A stretch of DNA of 64,000 nt from JAGOUA01 sp964645655 (GTDB lineage: Bacteria; Patescibacteriota; Patescibacteriia; 2-12-FULL-60-25), in the NCBI GenBank assembly GCA_964645655.1, contig CAZXZS010000001.1, positions 186,001-250,000 of the forward strand, in the 5' to 3' direction. Made by a program: the position numbers and the translations under genes. Shown piece after piece: positions 32,529 through 40,059 of this stretch. The first letter of the stretch is position 1. Each line of letters starts with the position of its first letter. Below the pieces are notes generated by a model. It ran no database searches and was not told the origin of the DNA. It saw nothing but the letters and a program-made list of their open reading frames with translations.

Positions 32529-32589
32529 CCATGCCTCCTTTTCGGACTCTGCGGCAAGACGGGCGGGCTGTCAATCGGCAGGATGAAAC

Positions 32590-32616
32590 AAAAAGACCCG
32601 GGAGCGGTTCCGGGTC
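32590..32616 (-). terminator. Terminator overlapping the stop of the 32615 gene
   Basis: GACCCGG pairs with CCGGGTC; on the minus strand it ends in TTTTTG. It shares bases with the TGA stop. Confidence 0.85.
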
Positions 32617-33082
32617 AGGCCTGTTCGGGGTCAGTGGCCTTCCGCTGCAGGGGAAGGAGGCGGTCACGGGCCTCCTGGTACGAGAGGCTCCCGAACTCCA
32701 TGCCTCGGGTCGCGTGGATGCTGACGCGGGGGAACGGCAGCAGCCACCAGCCTTGCCCATGCGTGAGCAGGAGCTCGGCGTGGGTGATCACGGTCTGGAT
32801 GCCGGGCCTCGTCGCGGGTGGCTGCATGCCATGGTTCTCGGCCGCGATGAGGAGATAGCAGCCCTCCTCGATCTCGGCCATGATCCTCTGGATGTCCCGT
32901 TCGCTCAGGTCGCCGAAGCCGACCTGTTCGCCGTAGGCGTTGTACCAGACGGCGTTGTGGAAGCGCCGTTCGCCCATCGGGCGCATCTGCCCATGCGCGA
33001 GGCCGAAGAGAACCGGCGCGTCGGGATTGGGGCAGCGATCGCCCCAGAGCCCGGCAGGAAGCTGCTTGACGTGTTGGCTCAT
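32615..33082 (-). CDS. Hypothetical protein, WYNAYGE family member 2
   Basis: A 155-residue paralogue of the 32046 product with the same order of motifs (LPAGLW, WYNAYGEQVGFGDL, EGCYLLIAAENHG, HAELLLTHGQGWWLLP). The start ATG 33082 follows AAAGGAGG with a somewhat long spacing. Each copy has its own Shine-Dalgarno and its own terminator, so they are separate transcription units that arose by tandem duplication and then diverged. Function unknown. Confidence 0.7.
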   Translation of the reverse strand: MSQHVKQLPAGLWGDRCPNPDAPVLFGLAHGQMRPMGERRFHNAVWYNAYGEQVGFGDLSERDIQRIMAEIEEGCYLLIAAENHGMQPPATRPGIQTVITHAELLLTHGQGWWLLPFPRVSIHATRGMEFGSLSYQEARDRLLPLQRKATDPEQA

Positions 33083-33172
33083 GTGTTTTTTGAGCCTCCT
33101 TTCGCATGCGAAGGATCGAGGAAGGTGGCCCACCTGTCAATACTCGAGCGGCCCCCATGCCTTTCCTTGGCT

Positions 33173-33199
33173 AAAAAAAGACCCGACCGGGTGGTCGGG
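33173..33199 (-). terminator. Strong minus-strand terminator
   Basis: CCCGACC pairs with GGTCGGG around ACCC, followed on the minus strand by TCTTTTTTT. It ends a transcript coming from the 33549 gene, leaving a roughly 350-nt 3' region. Confidence 0.85.
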
Positions 33200-33548
33200 G
33201 GAGGTCCTTCGTAGGGAGGTGGCTGGGACAAGTGCTCAGGGCTCAACGCTGAAGTCTCAGGACTGATCGCTTAGGGCTCAGGGGGCTGAACGCTTGCGAC
33301 TGACAGGCCAGGGATCGGAGCCAGGGACTTGAGCAGCTCCACACGAGTTCTCGTGCGGATGGGCTCGCTTCATCGGGTAGATGAATAGGGCTGTTGCCGG
33401 AAGCCGTCGTCAGGCGCCGAAGCGCCATCGGAAGACCCGGCGACAGGGAGCCGACCTCGCCATGCGACGGGCCCGCGCGCCCTTCCTGCTCGCCGAGGCG
33501 CTCAGGAAGGGCCGCAGACAGGGTGCCCCGGAGGGCGTGGACGGGAGC
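33200..33548. other. Region without a convincing gene
   Basis: About 350 bases between the 33549 gene and its apparent terminator. Several short CTCAGG/CCTGAG-type motifs occur near 33235-33290. A 61-codon minus-strand frame (33243-33428) has no ribosome-binding site and looks non-coding. Confidence 0.4.
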
Positions 33549-34118
33549 TCACTCCACGAGGAGCTCGACCGTCACGGACGACCGCGCGTTGACGCGGTTG
33601 ATCGCCGTCGCGAGCGACCGACGCTGCGTCGAGAGGGTCTCGACGCGGTCGGTACGCTGCCGTTCGGTGAGGCGCGAGCGGTGCTTGGTCACCGTCTCCA
33701 CGTCCTCGTACCCGTCGGGCACCCGCTTGTGGCGGGTTTGCGCCTCATCGCGCTCGCTGATCGACAGGTTGCGGAGCCGGGCGAGTTCGCTCTCGAGCTC
33801 CTTCTGCCGGATCACGGCCTCGGTCAGCGAGAGCTTGCGGCCCTCCCACATGACCTGACGGCGCGCATTGGCGACGGCCAACGCCGTCTTGAGGCGGATG
33901 ATGTTCTCGCAGGCGCGCTGGGCGGCGCGGTCCTCCGAGTCGAAGGTGAAGGCCGGGTTGATGGCCTCCTTTCCTTCGACATACATCACGGTCGCCGCGG
34001 CCCGGCACGTGTGCAGGTGGTACCGCCCCTTCCAGTCCTTGAGCTCGGCCAGGGCCTCGCTGTGGGTGAAGGTGACGGCGCGGGTGGCGGGGGTGACGGA
34101 CGGGGCGGTGGTCGTCAT
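33549..34118 (-). CDS. Coiled-coil hypothetical protein (189 aa)
   Basis: A soluble, highly charged protein that is mostly helical: LTEAVIRQKELESELARLRNL (about 98-118) and a C-terminal helix ending RVETLSTQRRSLATAINRVNA. The alternation of helical segments vaguely recalls DIP1984-type proteins, but I would not assign it. ATG 34118 has AGGAGAA upstream; the N-terminal extension is not supported. A large hairpin (34201-34267) lies in its upstream region. Confidence 0.65.
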   Translation of the reverse strand: MTTTAPSVTPATRAVTFTHSEALAELKDWKGRYHLHTCRAAATVMYVEGKEAINPAFTFDSEDRAAQRACENIIRLKTALAVANARRQVMWEGRKLSLTEAVIRQKELESELARLRNLSISERDEAQTRHKRVPDGYEDVETVTKHRSRLTERQRTDRVETLSTQRRSLATAINRVNARSSVTVELLVE

Positions 34119-34200
34119 GGTCGTTCTCCTATGTCCTCTTGGCTTGGGAAAGAAGGTGAGTGCTGGCGGCCCCTCAAGGGGGAACGGTCGGTCGGGGGCC

Positions 34201-34267
34201 TCACGCACTCCGATCTCACGGCAACACGGACAAGCACGTCGCCTTGCCGGGAGATCGGAGCGCGTGA
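34201..34267. repeat. Long stem-loop upstream of the 33549 gene
   Basis: TCACGC-A-CTCCGATCTC (34201-34217) is complementary to GAGATCGGAG-C-GCGTGA (34251-34267), a 17-bp stem with one mismatch; GGCAA/TTGCC pairs inside the loop. There is no T run. The rest of 34119-34689 holds no gene I can support, though a second hairpin (GGCGGAGC/GCTCCGCC) lies near 34344-34367. Confidence 0.6.
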
Positions 34268-34689
34268 TACGGCGCTCCTCGTTATGAAGGTCCAGACGGG
34301 TCGAGCGGACAAGCGATTTCTCCGTTCGAGGGTCTGGCGGAGCGATGGGGCTCCGCCACGTTCCGGAGGATCCGGGACGCAGAGAGGGGAGAGTTATCTT
34401 GCAGAGCGCCTAATCGAGAGACTCTCTTAAGCGTGTTATCCATGGGGCGACCCGACCCGTCCTCGCGGCAGAAGCCAGTCCGAAAACGCCGCAGGAGTTC
34501 CCCTTGGCGCACGTGCGTGCGCCTCCCGTCGCCTGGCAGCGACGGATCCGGACCGCTTCGGCAGCGGGCCGTGTGCGCGTCGCCCTGTGGATTCAGGGGC
34601 CACGGTTTGCGGAGGGACGGATCCCCCCGACGCGCGCGAGGCAAAGGCGAGGACGCGCCTTGGCACCGCTGTTTCCTTTCGGGGAGGGG

Positions 34690-35067
34690 TGGAGACGCCG
34701 GGAATCGAACCCGGGTCCGGGAGGGCGTCGGCGGATCATCTACGTGCGTAGCGGCGATGGTTTGGCTCGCCACAGGGCCTAGCGCGTCTTTCCGCGCGGC
34801 AACCGGGCTCACCAGGCCCGTCGGTTCCCCTCGTTACCGTGATGGGGCGACGTTCCCGCAAGGCGGTGTCACGACGGAGATAAGGCAGTCTCTCCGCCAT
34901 CAAGCCGTATTTACGTCCGGTCCCTGCCTGGCGAACAGGGGAGACGTCCGGTCAAGGACCGGAAGAACTGTCAGGCCGCAGTTCGATGGCGCCTGTATTT
35001 ACGTGGCCTCAGGCTCCACGGCACGCAGACCCGCCTTCGCGATCCCCCGTCGAAACCTGTCGTCCCC
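34690..35067 (-). ncRNA. ssrA: tmRNA
   Basis: The minus strand has both halves of the tRNA-like domain: 5' GGGGACG...GGTTTCGACGGG and 3' CCGGGTTCGATTCCCGG then CGTCTCC, giving a 7-bp acceptor stem with a G-U pair at position 3, as expected for alanine charging. Pseudoknot 1 is visible (GTGG/CCAC and GCCTG/CAGGC). The length is about 378 nt. CCA is not encoded (A-C-C-C follows the stem), unlike the three tRNAs here. A conventional tag frame ending in LAA is not evident; 11 nt after pseudoknot 1 the sequence reads GCG GCC TGA. Confidence 0.92.
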
Positions 35068-35086
35068 GGATCGGCGATCCGTCTCT

Positions 35087-35108
35087 GATATTCACCGGGG
35101 TGAATATC
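35087..35108. repeat. Palindrome upstream of tmRNA
   Basis: GATATTCACC and GGTGAATATC, 10-bp perfect arms separated by GG, lie 20 bp upstream of the tmRNA 5' end. A second palindrome, GGATC-GGC-GATCC, abuts the 5' end (35068-35080). They may be a regulator site or precursor hairpins; a clear tmRNA promoter was not found. Confidence 0.55.
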
Positions 35109-35252
35109 GTTGACGGGTGGCCGATGCGGCGTGGTTCGACGGGCGTGAAGTCTATCCGATCGGGCTCCGGACGGCCTCGGTACGAAGGGGGTTGAGGCCT
35201 TCTGACGGGGGCTGGGGGAGGGCGTCCGCGCGGCGACCAGAATAAGGGCAAC

Positions 35253-35387
35253 AAAAAACGAGGAAGTCCTCGCATCTCTGCGCACACTTCACGAGCCTTC
35301 TCCGAAGAGAAGGGGTATCACGGACGGCGCCGAGGCAAGCTCGGCGGGCGCGCCTTTGACGAGCCGAGCTGGGCTCGGGTCATCACG
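35253..35387 (-). ncRNA. Candidate stable small RNA of unknown family
   Basis: A promoter, hairpins and terminator in order on the minus strand, about 135 nt. Stems: CCGAGC/GCTCGG (35378-35364), CGCCGAG/CTCGGCG (35346-35328), CCTTCTC-TTCG-GAGAAGG (35313-35296, a UUCG tetraloop) and the terminator CGAGG/CCTCG then TTTTTT (35272-35253). The 5' and 3' ends (CTCTCG, CGCAGAG) may pair. It does not match SRP RNA or RNase P motifs. A 21-codon frame (from an ATG near the start) exists but looks non-coding. The end points are estimates. Confidence 0.6.
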
Positions 35388-35393
35388 AGAGGT

Positions 35394-35490
35394 ACCCTAA
35401 CAAAGGCCGAATAGTTTGTCAAGCATGTATTTACATAAATAAATAATTTCTCTATAAATAAATAAAAATAAAGTATTTTATAGAAAAATA
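35394..35490 (-). promoter_or_regulatory. Strong promoter of the candidate ncRNA with AT-rich UP region
   Basis: TTGACA (35422-35417), 17 bp, TAGGGT (35399-35394) on the minus strand. Upstream, 35423-35490 is almost pure A/T in a GC-rich region, as in UP elements of highly expressed stable RNAs. Confidence 0.7.
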
Positions 35491-35510
35491 AAAAGCATCC
35501 AGCGCTGGAT
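35488..35510 (-). terminator. Terminator of the L,D-transpeptidase gene
   Basis: ATCCA-GCGC-TGGAT followed on the minus strand by GCTTTTTATTTTT. Confidence 0.7.
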
Positions 35511-35513
35511 CGT

Positions 35514-36047
35514 TCAAGCGGCCCGTATCGTCATTTGGGCCTCTGCAGGGATCTCCGTGAGGAGTTCAAGCAGGTCCGTCCGCGCCAACGCCACGCAACC
35601 GGCCGTCGGCGGATAGCCGGGACGGGCGACATGGAGGAAGATGGCGCTTCCCTTGCCGGGAACGACGGGATCGTCGTTGTAGCCTAACGGAACGATCAGG
35701 TCGTAGGTCTCGTCTTCACGCCAAAGCGTCTCGTGGCTCGCGGGGAACGGGAGGCGGACGTGCCGATTGTAAGTTGGGTGCCCCGGATCGTCGCACCAGC
35801 CGTCGTCCTGTCGGATCTGACGGGTCACAAGCGCGCACATGGGCCGCTCCAGACGATCGGCGCGATACCAGCATTCGCGGAGCATGTACGTCCCCGCGGG
35901 AGTGGCGCCATCACCTTCTTTTTTCCGCGAGGATTGGATGACCCCGCTTCTGCCCAAGGCACAAGCGTATGCCTTGTCGCCAAAATTGAGCGTGCCGATG
36001 GTTGGGGAATCGGTCGAGGGAATGACGAGGAGGTTAGGCATCCTCAT
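35514..36047 (-). CDS. L,D-transpeptidase (YkuD-like)
   Basis: A 177-residue catalytic domain. YkuD signatures are visible: DGATPAGTY (47-55), His139 (FLHVARPGYPP) and the nucleophile Cys151 in PTAGCVALARTDLLELL. These enzymes make 3-3 cross-links in peptidoglycan or attach proteins to it. No signal peptide is present in this frame, so export would need another route or an N-terminal start not seen. ATG 36047 overlaps the queA stop by ATGA; ATG 36041 is the alternative. It is cotranscribed with queA. Confidence 0.85.
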   Translation of the reverse strand: MRMPNLLVIPSTDSPTIGTLNFGDKAYACALGRSGVIQSSRKKEGDGATPAGTYMLRECWYRADRLERPMCALVTRQIRQDDGWCDDPGHPTYNRHVRLPFPASHETLWREDETYDLIVPLGYNDDPVVPGKGSAIFLHVARPGYPPTAGCVALARTDLLELLTEIPAEAQMTIRAA

Positions 36048-37069
36048 ACGATACACATCGCGTCCCCGAACGAATAGAACCGGTACCCTGTCGCGATCGC
36101 GTGCGCGTAGGCCTTCCTGATCGGGTCCAGCCCCGCGAACGCGCTCACGAGCACGATCAGCGTGGATTTGGGGAGATGGAAGTTGGTGATGAGCCCGGTG
36201 ATGGCGCGAAACGTGTAGCCTGGCGTGATGAAGAGCGACGTGAACCCGCTCCAGGGTTGGAGGCTTCCGGAAGCGGCCGCCGACTCGAGGGCGCGGGTCG
36301 CCGTCGTGCCCACGGCGATCACCCGGCCGCCGGCCGCCTTTGCCGCCGCGATCGCCTCGACGGTCTCGGTGGGGACGTGGCCCCATTCCTCGTGCATGAC
36401 ATGTTCGCCGAGGGTCTCGCCTTGCATGGGGCGGAACGTGCCGATGCCGACGTGCAGGGTCACGAAGGTGCGCCTGATGCCTCGCGCGTCCAGGCGGGCA
36501 AGCAGCTCTTCCGTAAAATGAAAGCCAGCGGTCGGCGCGGCCACGGAGCCGGTCGTCTTGGCGTACACCGTTTGGTAGCCCTGCTTCGCCGCGTCATTCG
36601 CCGCGACATACGGCGGGATGGGCACGTCGCCATGAAGGTCGCTGTAGGCAAAAAAATGCTCGGGCCCGGCTGGCAGCGCCAGAATGACGGTCCCATGGGC
36701 AGTGCGCTTTTCGATCACCTCCGCCTCCCAGCCGCCTGCCAGCCGAACGCGATCGCCGGGATGCAGGCGCTTGCCGGGACGCGCCAAGACTTCCCAGCGC
36801 GTTTCTTCGAGCGGGCGATGAAAAAAGATTTCCATCTTCGCGCCGCTGGGAAGATGTACCGCCGCGAAGCGCGCCTTGAAGACCCTGCTGTCGTTGAAGA
36901 CCAGCAAGTCGCCCGGTTCGAGCAGGTCGGGGAGGTCGAAGACGTGATAGTCCGCGAGCGCTCCTGTCGCCCGGTCCACGCGCAAGAGCCGCGCATGGTC
37001 GCGGGGCTCCACCGAGGCCTGGGCGATGCGGTCCTTAGGCAGGTCGTAGTCGAAGAGGCGGGTTTCCAT
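36044..37069 (-). CDS. queA: S-adenosylmethionine:tRNA ribosyltransferase-isomerase
   Basis: A 341-residue QueA, which converts preQ1 to epoxyqueuosine at the wobble base of tRNAs with GUN anticodons; the tRNA-Asp (GTC) and tRNA-Tyr (GTA) in this window are such substrates. Motifs: FDYDLPKDRIAQ, LVFNDSRV, GFHFTEELL, HVGIGTFRP, GTTATRALES and GLITNFHLPKSTL. ATG 37069 is preceded by a TAGGAT box 7 nt upstream, so it may be leaderless. It is divergent from the AbrB gene. Confidence 0.96.
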   Translation of the reverse strand: METRLFDYDLPKDRIAQASVEPRDHARLLRVDRATGALADYHVFDLPDLLEPGDLLVFNDSRVFKARFAAVHLPSGAKMEIFFHRPLEETRWEVLARPGKRLHPGDRVRLAGGWEAEVIEKRTAHGTVILALPAGPEHFFAYSDLHGDVPIPPYVAANDAAKQGYQTVYAKTTGSVAAPTAGFHFTEELLARLDARGIRRTFVTLHVGIGTFRPMQGETLGEHVMHEEWGHVPTETVEAIAAAKAAGGRVIAVGTTATRALESAAASGSLQPWSGFTSLFITPGYTFRAITGLITNFHLPKSTLIVLVSAFAGLDPIRKAYAHAIATGYRFYSFGDAMCIV

Positions 37070-37117
37070 GGGGGCGATCCTAGCCCAAGCGGCCCTTCCG
37101 AACAAGGGGCGGCCGAC

Positions 37118-37146
37118 TTGACCAGGCGCCGCAGATTTCCTATTAT
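37118..37146 (+). promoter_or_regulatory. Promoter of the exporter operon
   Basis: TTGACC (37118-37123), 17 bp, TATTAT (37141-37146). Confidence 0.75.
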
Positions 37147-37164
37147 TCATACCAATCATACTTC

Positions 37165-37440
37165 ATGCCTATGCCGCCAAAACCTCGTCGAAAACGGCCT
37201 TCGGAGGCCGCCATGCCGACCGACCAGCTGATGGGGGCCACCGTCGTCGGGGAGCGTGGCCAGGTCGTCATCCCGAAAGAGATCCGCGACCGGTTGGGCC
37301 TGCTTCCCGGCACCCGCCTCATCGTCTTGCAGCAGGGGGACAGTCCGGTGATGTTCCTGCCCGTCGAACGGATGCAGAAGATGGCCCGCCAGATGTCTGA
37401 CTATGTCGATGGCCTGTCCCGGCCGCGCCGCTCCAAATAA
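37165..37440 (+). CDS. AbrB/SpoVT-like DNA-binding protein
   Basis: A 91-residue protein whose middle (VVGERGQVVIPKEIRDRLGLLPGTRLIVLQQ, about residues 28-58) is a swapped-hairpin AbrB domain of the type found in MazE antitoxins and AbrB/SpoVT regulators. The N-terminal extension is basic. No toxin gene is adjacent. As the first gene of the exporter operon it probably controls that operon. Confidence 0.87.
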   Translation: MPMPPKPRRKRPSEAAMPTDQLMGATVVGERGQVVIPKEIRDRLGLLPGTRLIVLQQGDSPVMFLPVERMQKMARQMSDYVDGLSRPRRSK

Positions 37441-37455
37441 CGCTAACCTATCCCT

Positions 37456-39327
37456 ATGAACCTATCTTTCCTGAAAAAGAAATCCACCCTGGTCGGTCTC
37501 GCGATCGTCGTCCTGATCGGTGGCGGCATCTTCCTGAACAGCCGCGCGGACAAGGGCCCGTTCTATGAGACGCAACCCGTCGAGCGCGGGCTCCTCAAGC
37601 AGACCGTCGACGTGACCGGCGAAGCGAAGCCGCAAACGCGCGTCGACCTGTCGTTCAAGACCGGCGGCAAGCTCGAGAACCTGCTCGTGACCGTCGGCCA
37701 GACCGTCAAGATGAACGATGTCCTCGCGACCCTGGACGCCCAAGACGCGAACTTCGCGCTCCGTCGCGCCGCGGCTAGCCTCGCGCAGGCCCAGGCCAAC
37801 CTCGCCGCCCGCCAGGCGCAAGACAGCCCGCAAGCCATCCAGATCGCCGAAGCGCAGCGTGACCAGGCGCGCGCGAGCCTCGAGAAGGCCCAGTCCGACC
37901 TCGTCCAGATCCGCTCCAATTCGGCCGAGCAGGTCCGGCAAGCGCAGATCGCCCTCGATACGGCCCAGCAGAACCTCGCCAACTCCGGCCAAGGGGTCGA
38001 TCTTGGCGTGCAGACGAGCCTCACCTCGCTCCGGTCCTCCCTGGTTTCCGCGACGGCCGTCCTCTCGTCGGCGCTCACGGAGGCAGATGCCATCCTCGGC
38101 GTCGAGAACTCGGCGGCGAACGACCTCTACGAATCCGTCCTCAGCATCTACGACCGCAACGCGCTGACGCGTGCGCAGGGGGTCTTCTTCACGGCGCGCG
38201 TTTCCCAGCGCCAGGCCGAAGGCTCGGTGCGGGTCCTTGGGACCACGCCGTCTGCCGCGGACCTGGTCTCCGCCGGCCAGCTCACGGTCGATGCCTTGCA
38301 GCAGGCCCAGACGCTGCTCGATGAGACCCAAAAGGTCCTCACGAATTCCGGTACCAATACCGCGCTTTCGTCGGCCGAACTCGCCGCGAAACGCTCGTCC
38401 GTCCAGACGCTGCGCGCGTCCGTCGCCACCCAATACACGAGCCTCTCCGGTTCGGTGCAGGCGCTCCGCACGTCCGAGAACACGCGCACGACCACGCGTG
38501 CCCAGCTCGAGAACGCCCTCCGGACGGCCCAATCCAACCTCACGATCGCCGTCTCCAACGAGCGCAGCCAGGTGAAGTCGGCCGAAACGGCCATCGAGGT
38601 CCAGCGGGCCGCCCTGTCTTCTGCCGAAGCGACCTTGTCGCAGCGCCGCTCACCCGCGCGTGCGGTCGACCTTCAGGTGCTCCGGGCCCAGGTCCAGGAC
38701 GTCCAGGTGGCCTATGAGGAGGCGGCACAGCGTGTCCGCGACACCGAATTGCGCGCGCCGGTCGCCGGCGTCATTTCGGAGATCCTCCCGGCCCGCGGCG
38801 AGCAGCTTGCCCCGAACGGCAAGGTGATGGGCCTGGTCGTGACCGAGAACTACACGGTCGAGGCGTCGGTCCCCGAAGCGGATATCGCGAAGGTCTCGGT
38901 CGGACAGGCGGCCGTCGTCACCTTGGACGCGTTCGGCGATGACGTCCCGTTCCCGGCCAAGGTCCTGAGCGTCGAGCCGGACCGCATCAAGATCCAGGAC
39001 GCCGTCTTCTACAAGGTCGCCGTCGCCATCGATCCGACCGAACGGCCCATCAAGCCGGGCATGACCGCCAACATCACGATCACCACGGGGGAGGCCGCCG
39101 ATGCCCTCATCATCCCGCTGCGCGGCATCCGCACGGAGAATGGCGTCCGCCGCGTCCGCGTGCTGCAGGCCGACGGGACGGCGAAGGAAGTCGAGATCAC
39201 GCTCGGGCTCCGTGGCGATGAAGGCCGCGTGCAGGCCCTCACCGGCGTGCAGGAAGGCGACCAGGTCATCGTCGCCGAACTCACGGCGGACGCCTACGCC
39301 AAGCTCCAGGCGGAAAAAGCCAAATAA
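37456..39327 (+). CDS. Membrane fusion protein of a MacA/HlyD-type exporter
   Basis: A 623-residue protein: one N-terminal membrane helix (about 12-28), a split biotinyl-lipoyl-like domain (GEAKPQTRVDLSFKTGGKLENLLV...NDVLATLDAQD and, later, ELRAPVAGVISEILPARGEQL), and a very long Ala/Gln-rich coiled coil between them (about 95-430). The C-terminal beta domains end in LRGDEGRVQALTGVQEGDQVIV. The coiled coil is longer than in E. coli MacA, perhaps for a thick or different envelope. It partners with the ATPase and permeases that follow. Confidence 0.9.
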   Translation: MNLSFLKKKSTLVGLAIVVLIGGGIFLNSRADKGPFYETQPVERGLLKQTVDVTGEAKPQTRVDLSFKTGGKLENLLVTVGQTVKMNDVLATLDAQDANFALRRAAASLAQAQANLAARQAQDSPQAIQIAEAQRDQARASLEKAQSDLVQIRSNSAEQVRQAQIALDTAQQNLANSGQGVDLGVQTSLTSLRSSLVSATAVLSSALTEADAILGVENSAANDLYESVLSIYDRNALTRAQGVFFTARVSQRQAEGSVRVLGTTPSAADLVSAGQLTVDALQQAQTLLDETQKVLTNSGTNTALSSAELAAKRSSVQTLRASVATQYTSLSGSVQALRTSENTRTTTRAQLENALRTAQSNLTIAVSNERSQVKSAETAIEVQRAALSSAEATLSQRRSPARAVDLQVLRAQVQDVQVAYEEAAQRVRDTELRAPVAGVISEILPARGEQLAPNGKVMGLVVTENYTVEASVPEADIAKVSVGQAAVVTLDAFGDDVPFPAKVLSVEPDRIKIQDAVFYKVAVAIDPTERPIKPGMTANITITTGEAADALIIPLRGIRTENGVRRVRVLQADGTAKEVEITLGLRGDEGRVQALTGVQEGDQVIVAELTADAYAKLQAEKAK

Positions 39328-39330
39328 CCT

Positions 39331-40059
39331 ATGACAAAGCCCATCATCCGCATCCAGGACCTCACGAAGGTCTATGCCAACGACGGGGTCGAGACGCCCG
39401 TGCTGCATGGGATCTCGTTCGATATTCCGGAAGGCCAGTTCATCTCCATCATGGGCCCGTCCGGTTCCGGAAAATCTACGCTGATGCAGATCCTGGGATT
39501 CCTCGATGTCCTGTCGACCGGGAAGTACCTGTTCGAGGGGCGTGACGTGTCGGGCCTTTCGGAGGACGAGCTCGCCCGCGCCCGCGGCGAGAAGGTCGGC
39601 TTCATCTTCCAGGCGTTCAACCTGCTGCCGAAGACGTCCGTCCTCGAGAACGTCAAGCTCCCGCTGTTGTATTCCGACGTGCCGCTCTCGAAGCGTGATG
39701 CCATGGCGAAAGAGGCGATCGAGATCGTGGGGCTGGGCCATCGGATGCATAACCTTTCCAACCAGCTCTCCGGTGGCGAGCGCCAGCGCGTCGCGATCGC
39801 CCGCGCCCTCATCCGCAAGCCGCCGGTGATCTTCGCCGACGAGCCGACAGGGAACCTCGACTCGAAATCGGGCGCGCAGGTCATGCGCATCCTGCAGGAG
39901 CTCAACCTGAAGCAAAAGCATACCGTCATCCTGGTCACGCACGAGACGTATACCTCCGAGCACGCCGAGCGGATCATCCGCCTCAAGGACGGCCTCATCC
40001 AGTCCGACGCCCCCGTCGCGCACCGTCGCTTCGCGGCCGATGCGGAACTGAAAAAGTGA
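39331..40059 (+). CDS. ABC exporter ATP-binding subunit (MacB/LolD type)
   Basis: A 242-residue ATPase with Walker A GPSGSGKST (42-50), Q-loop FIFQAFNLLP, signature LSGGERQRVAIARAL (from 146), Walker B VIFADEPTG (Asp170-Glu171) and H-loop LVTHE. It powers the FtsX-type permeases encoded next. The start is 4 bp after the fusion-protein stop. Confidence 0.95.
   Translation: MTKPIIRIQDLTKVYANDGVETPVLHGISFDIPEGQFISIMGPSGSGKSTLMQILGFLDVLSTGKYLFEGRDVSGLSEDELARARGEKVGFIFQAFNLLPKTSVLENVKLPLLYSDVPLSKRDAMAKEAIEIVGLGHRMHNLSNQLSGGERQRVAIARALIRKPPVIFADEPTGNLDSKSGAQVMRILQELNLKQKHTVILVTHETYTSEHAERIIRLKDGLIQSDAPVAHRRFAADAELKK

Noticed and set aside
34433..35113. 226-codon plus-strand frame
   Set aside because: Runs across the tmRNA gene and has no ribosome-binding site.
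35253..35387. SRP RNA or RNase P RNA identity for the new RNA
   Set aside because: Lacks the GGAAG...AGCAG apical motif of SRP RNA and the GAGGAAAGTCC core of RNase P RNA.
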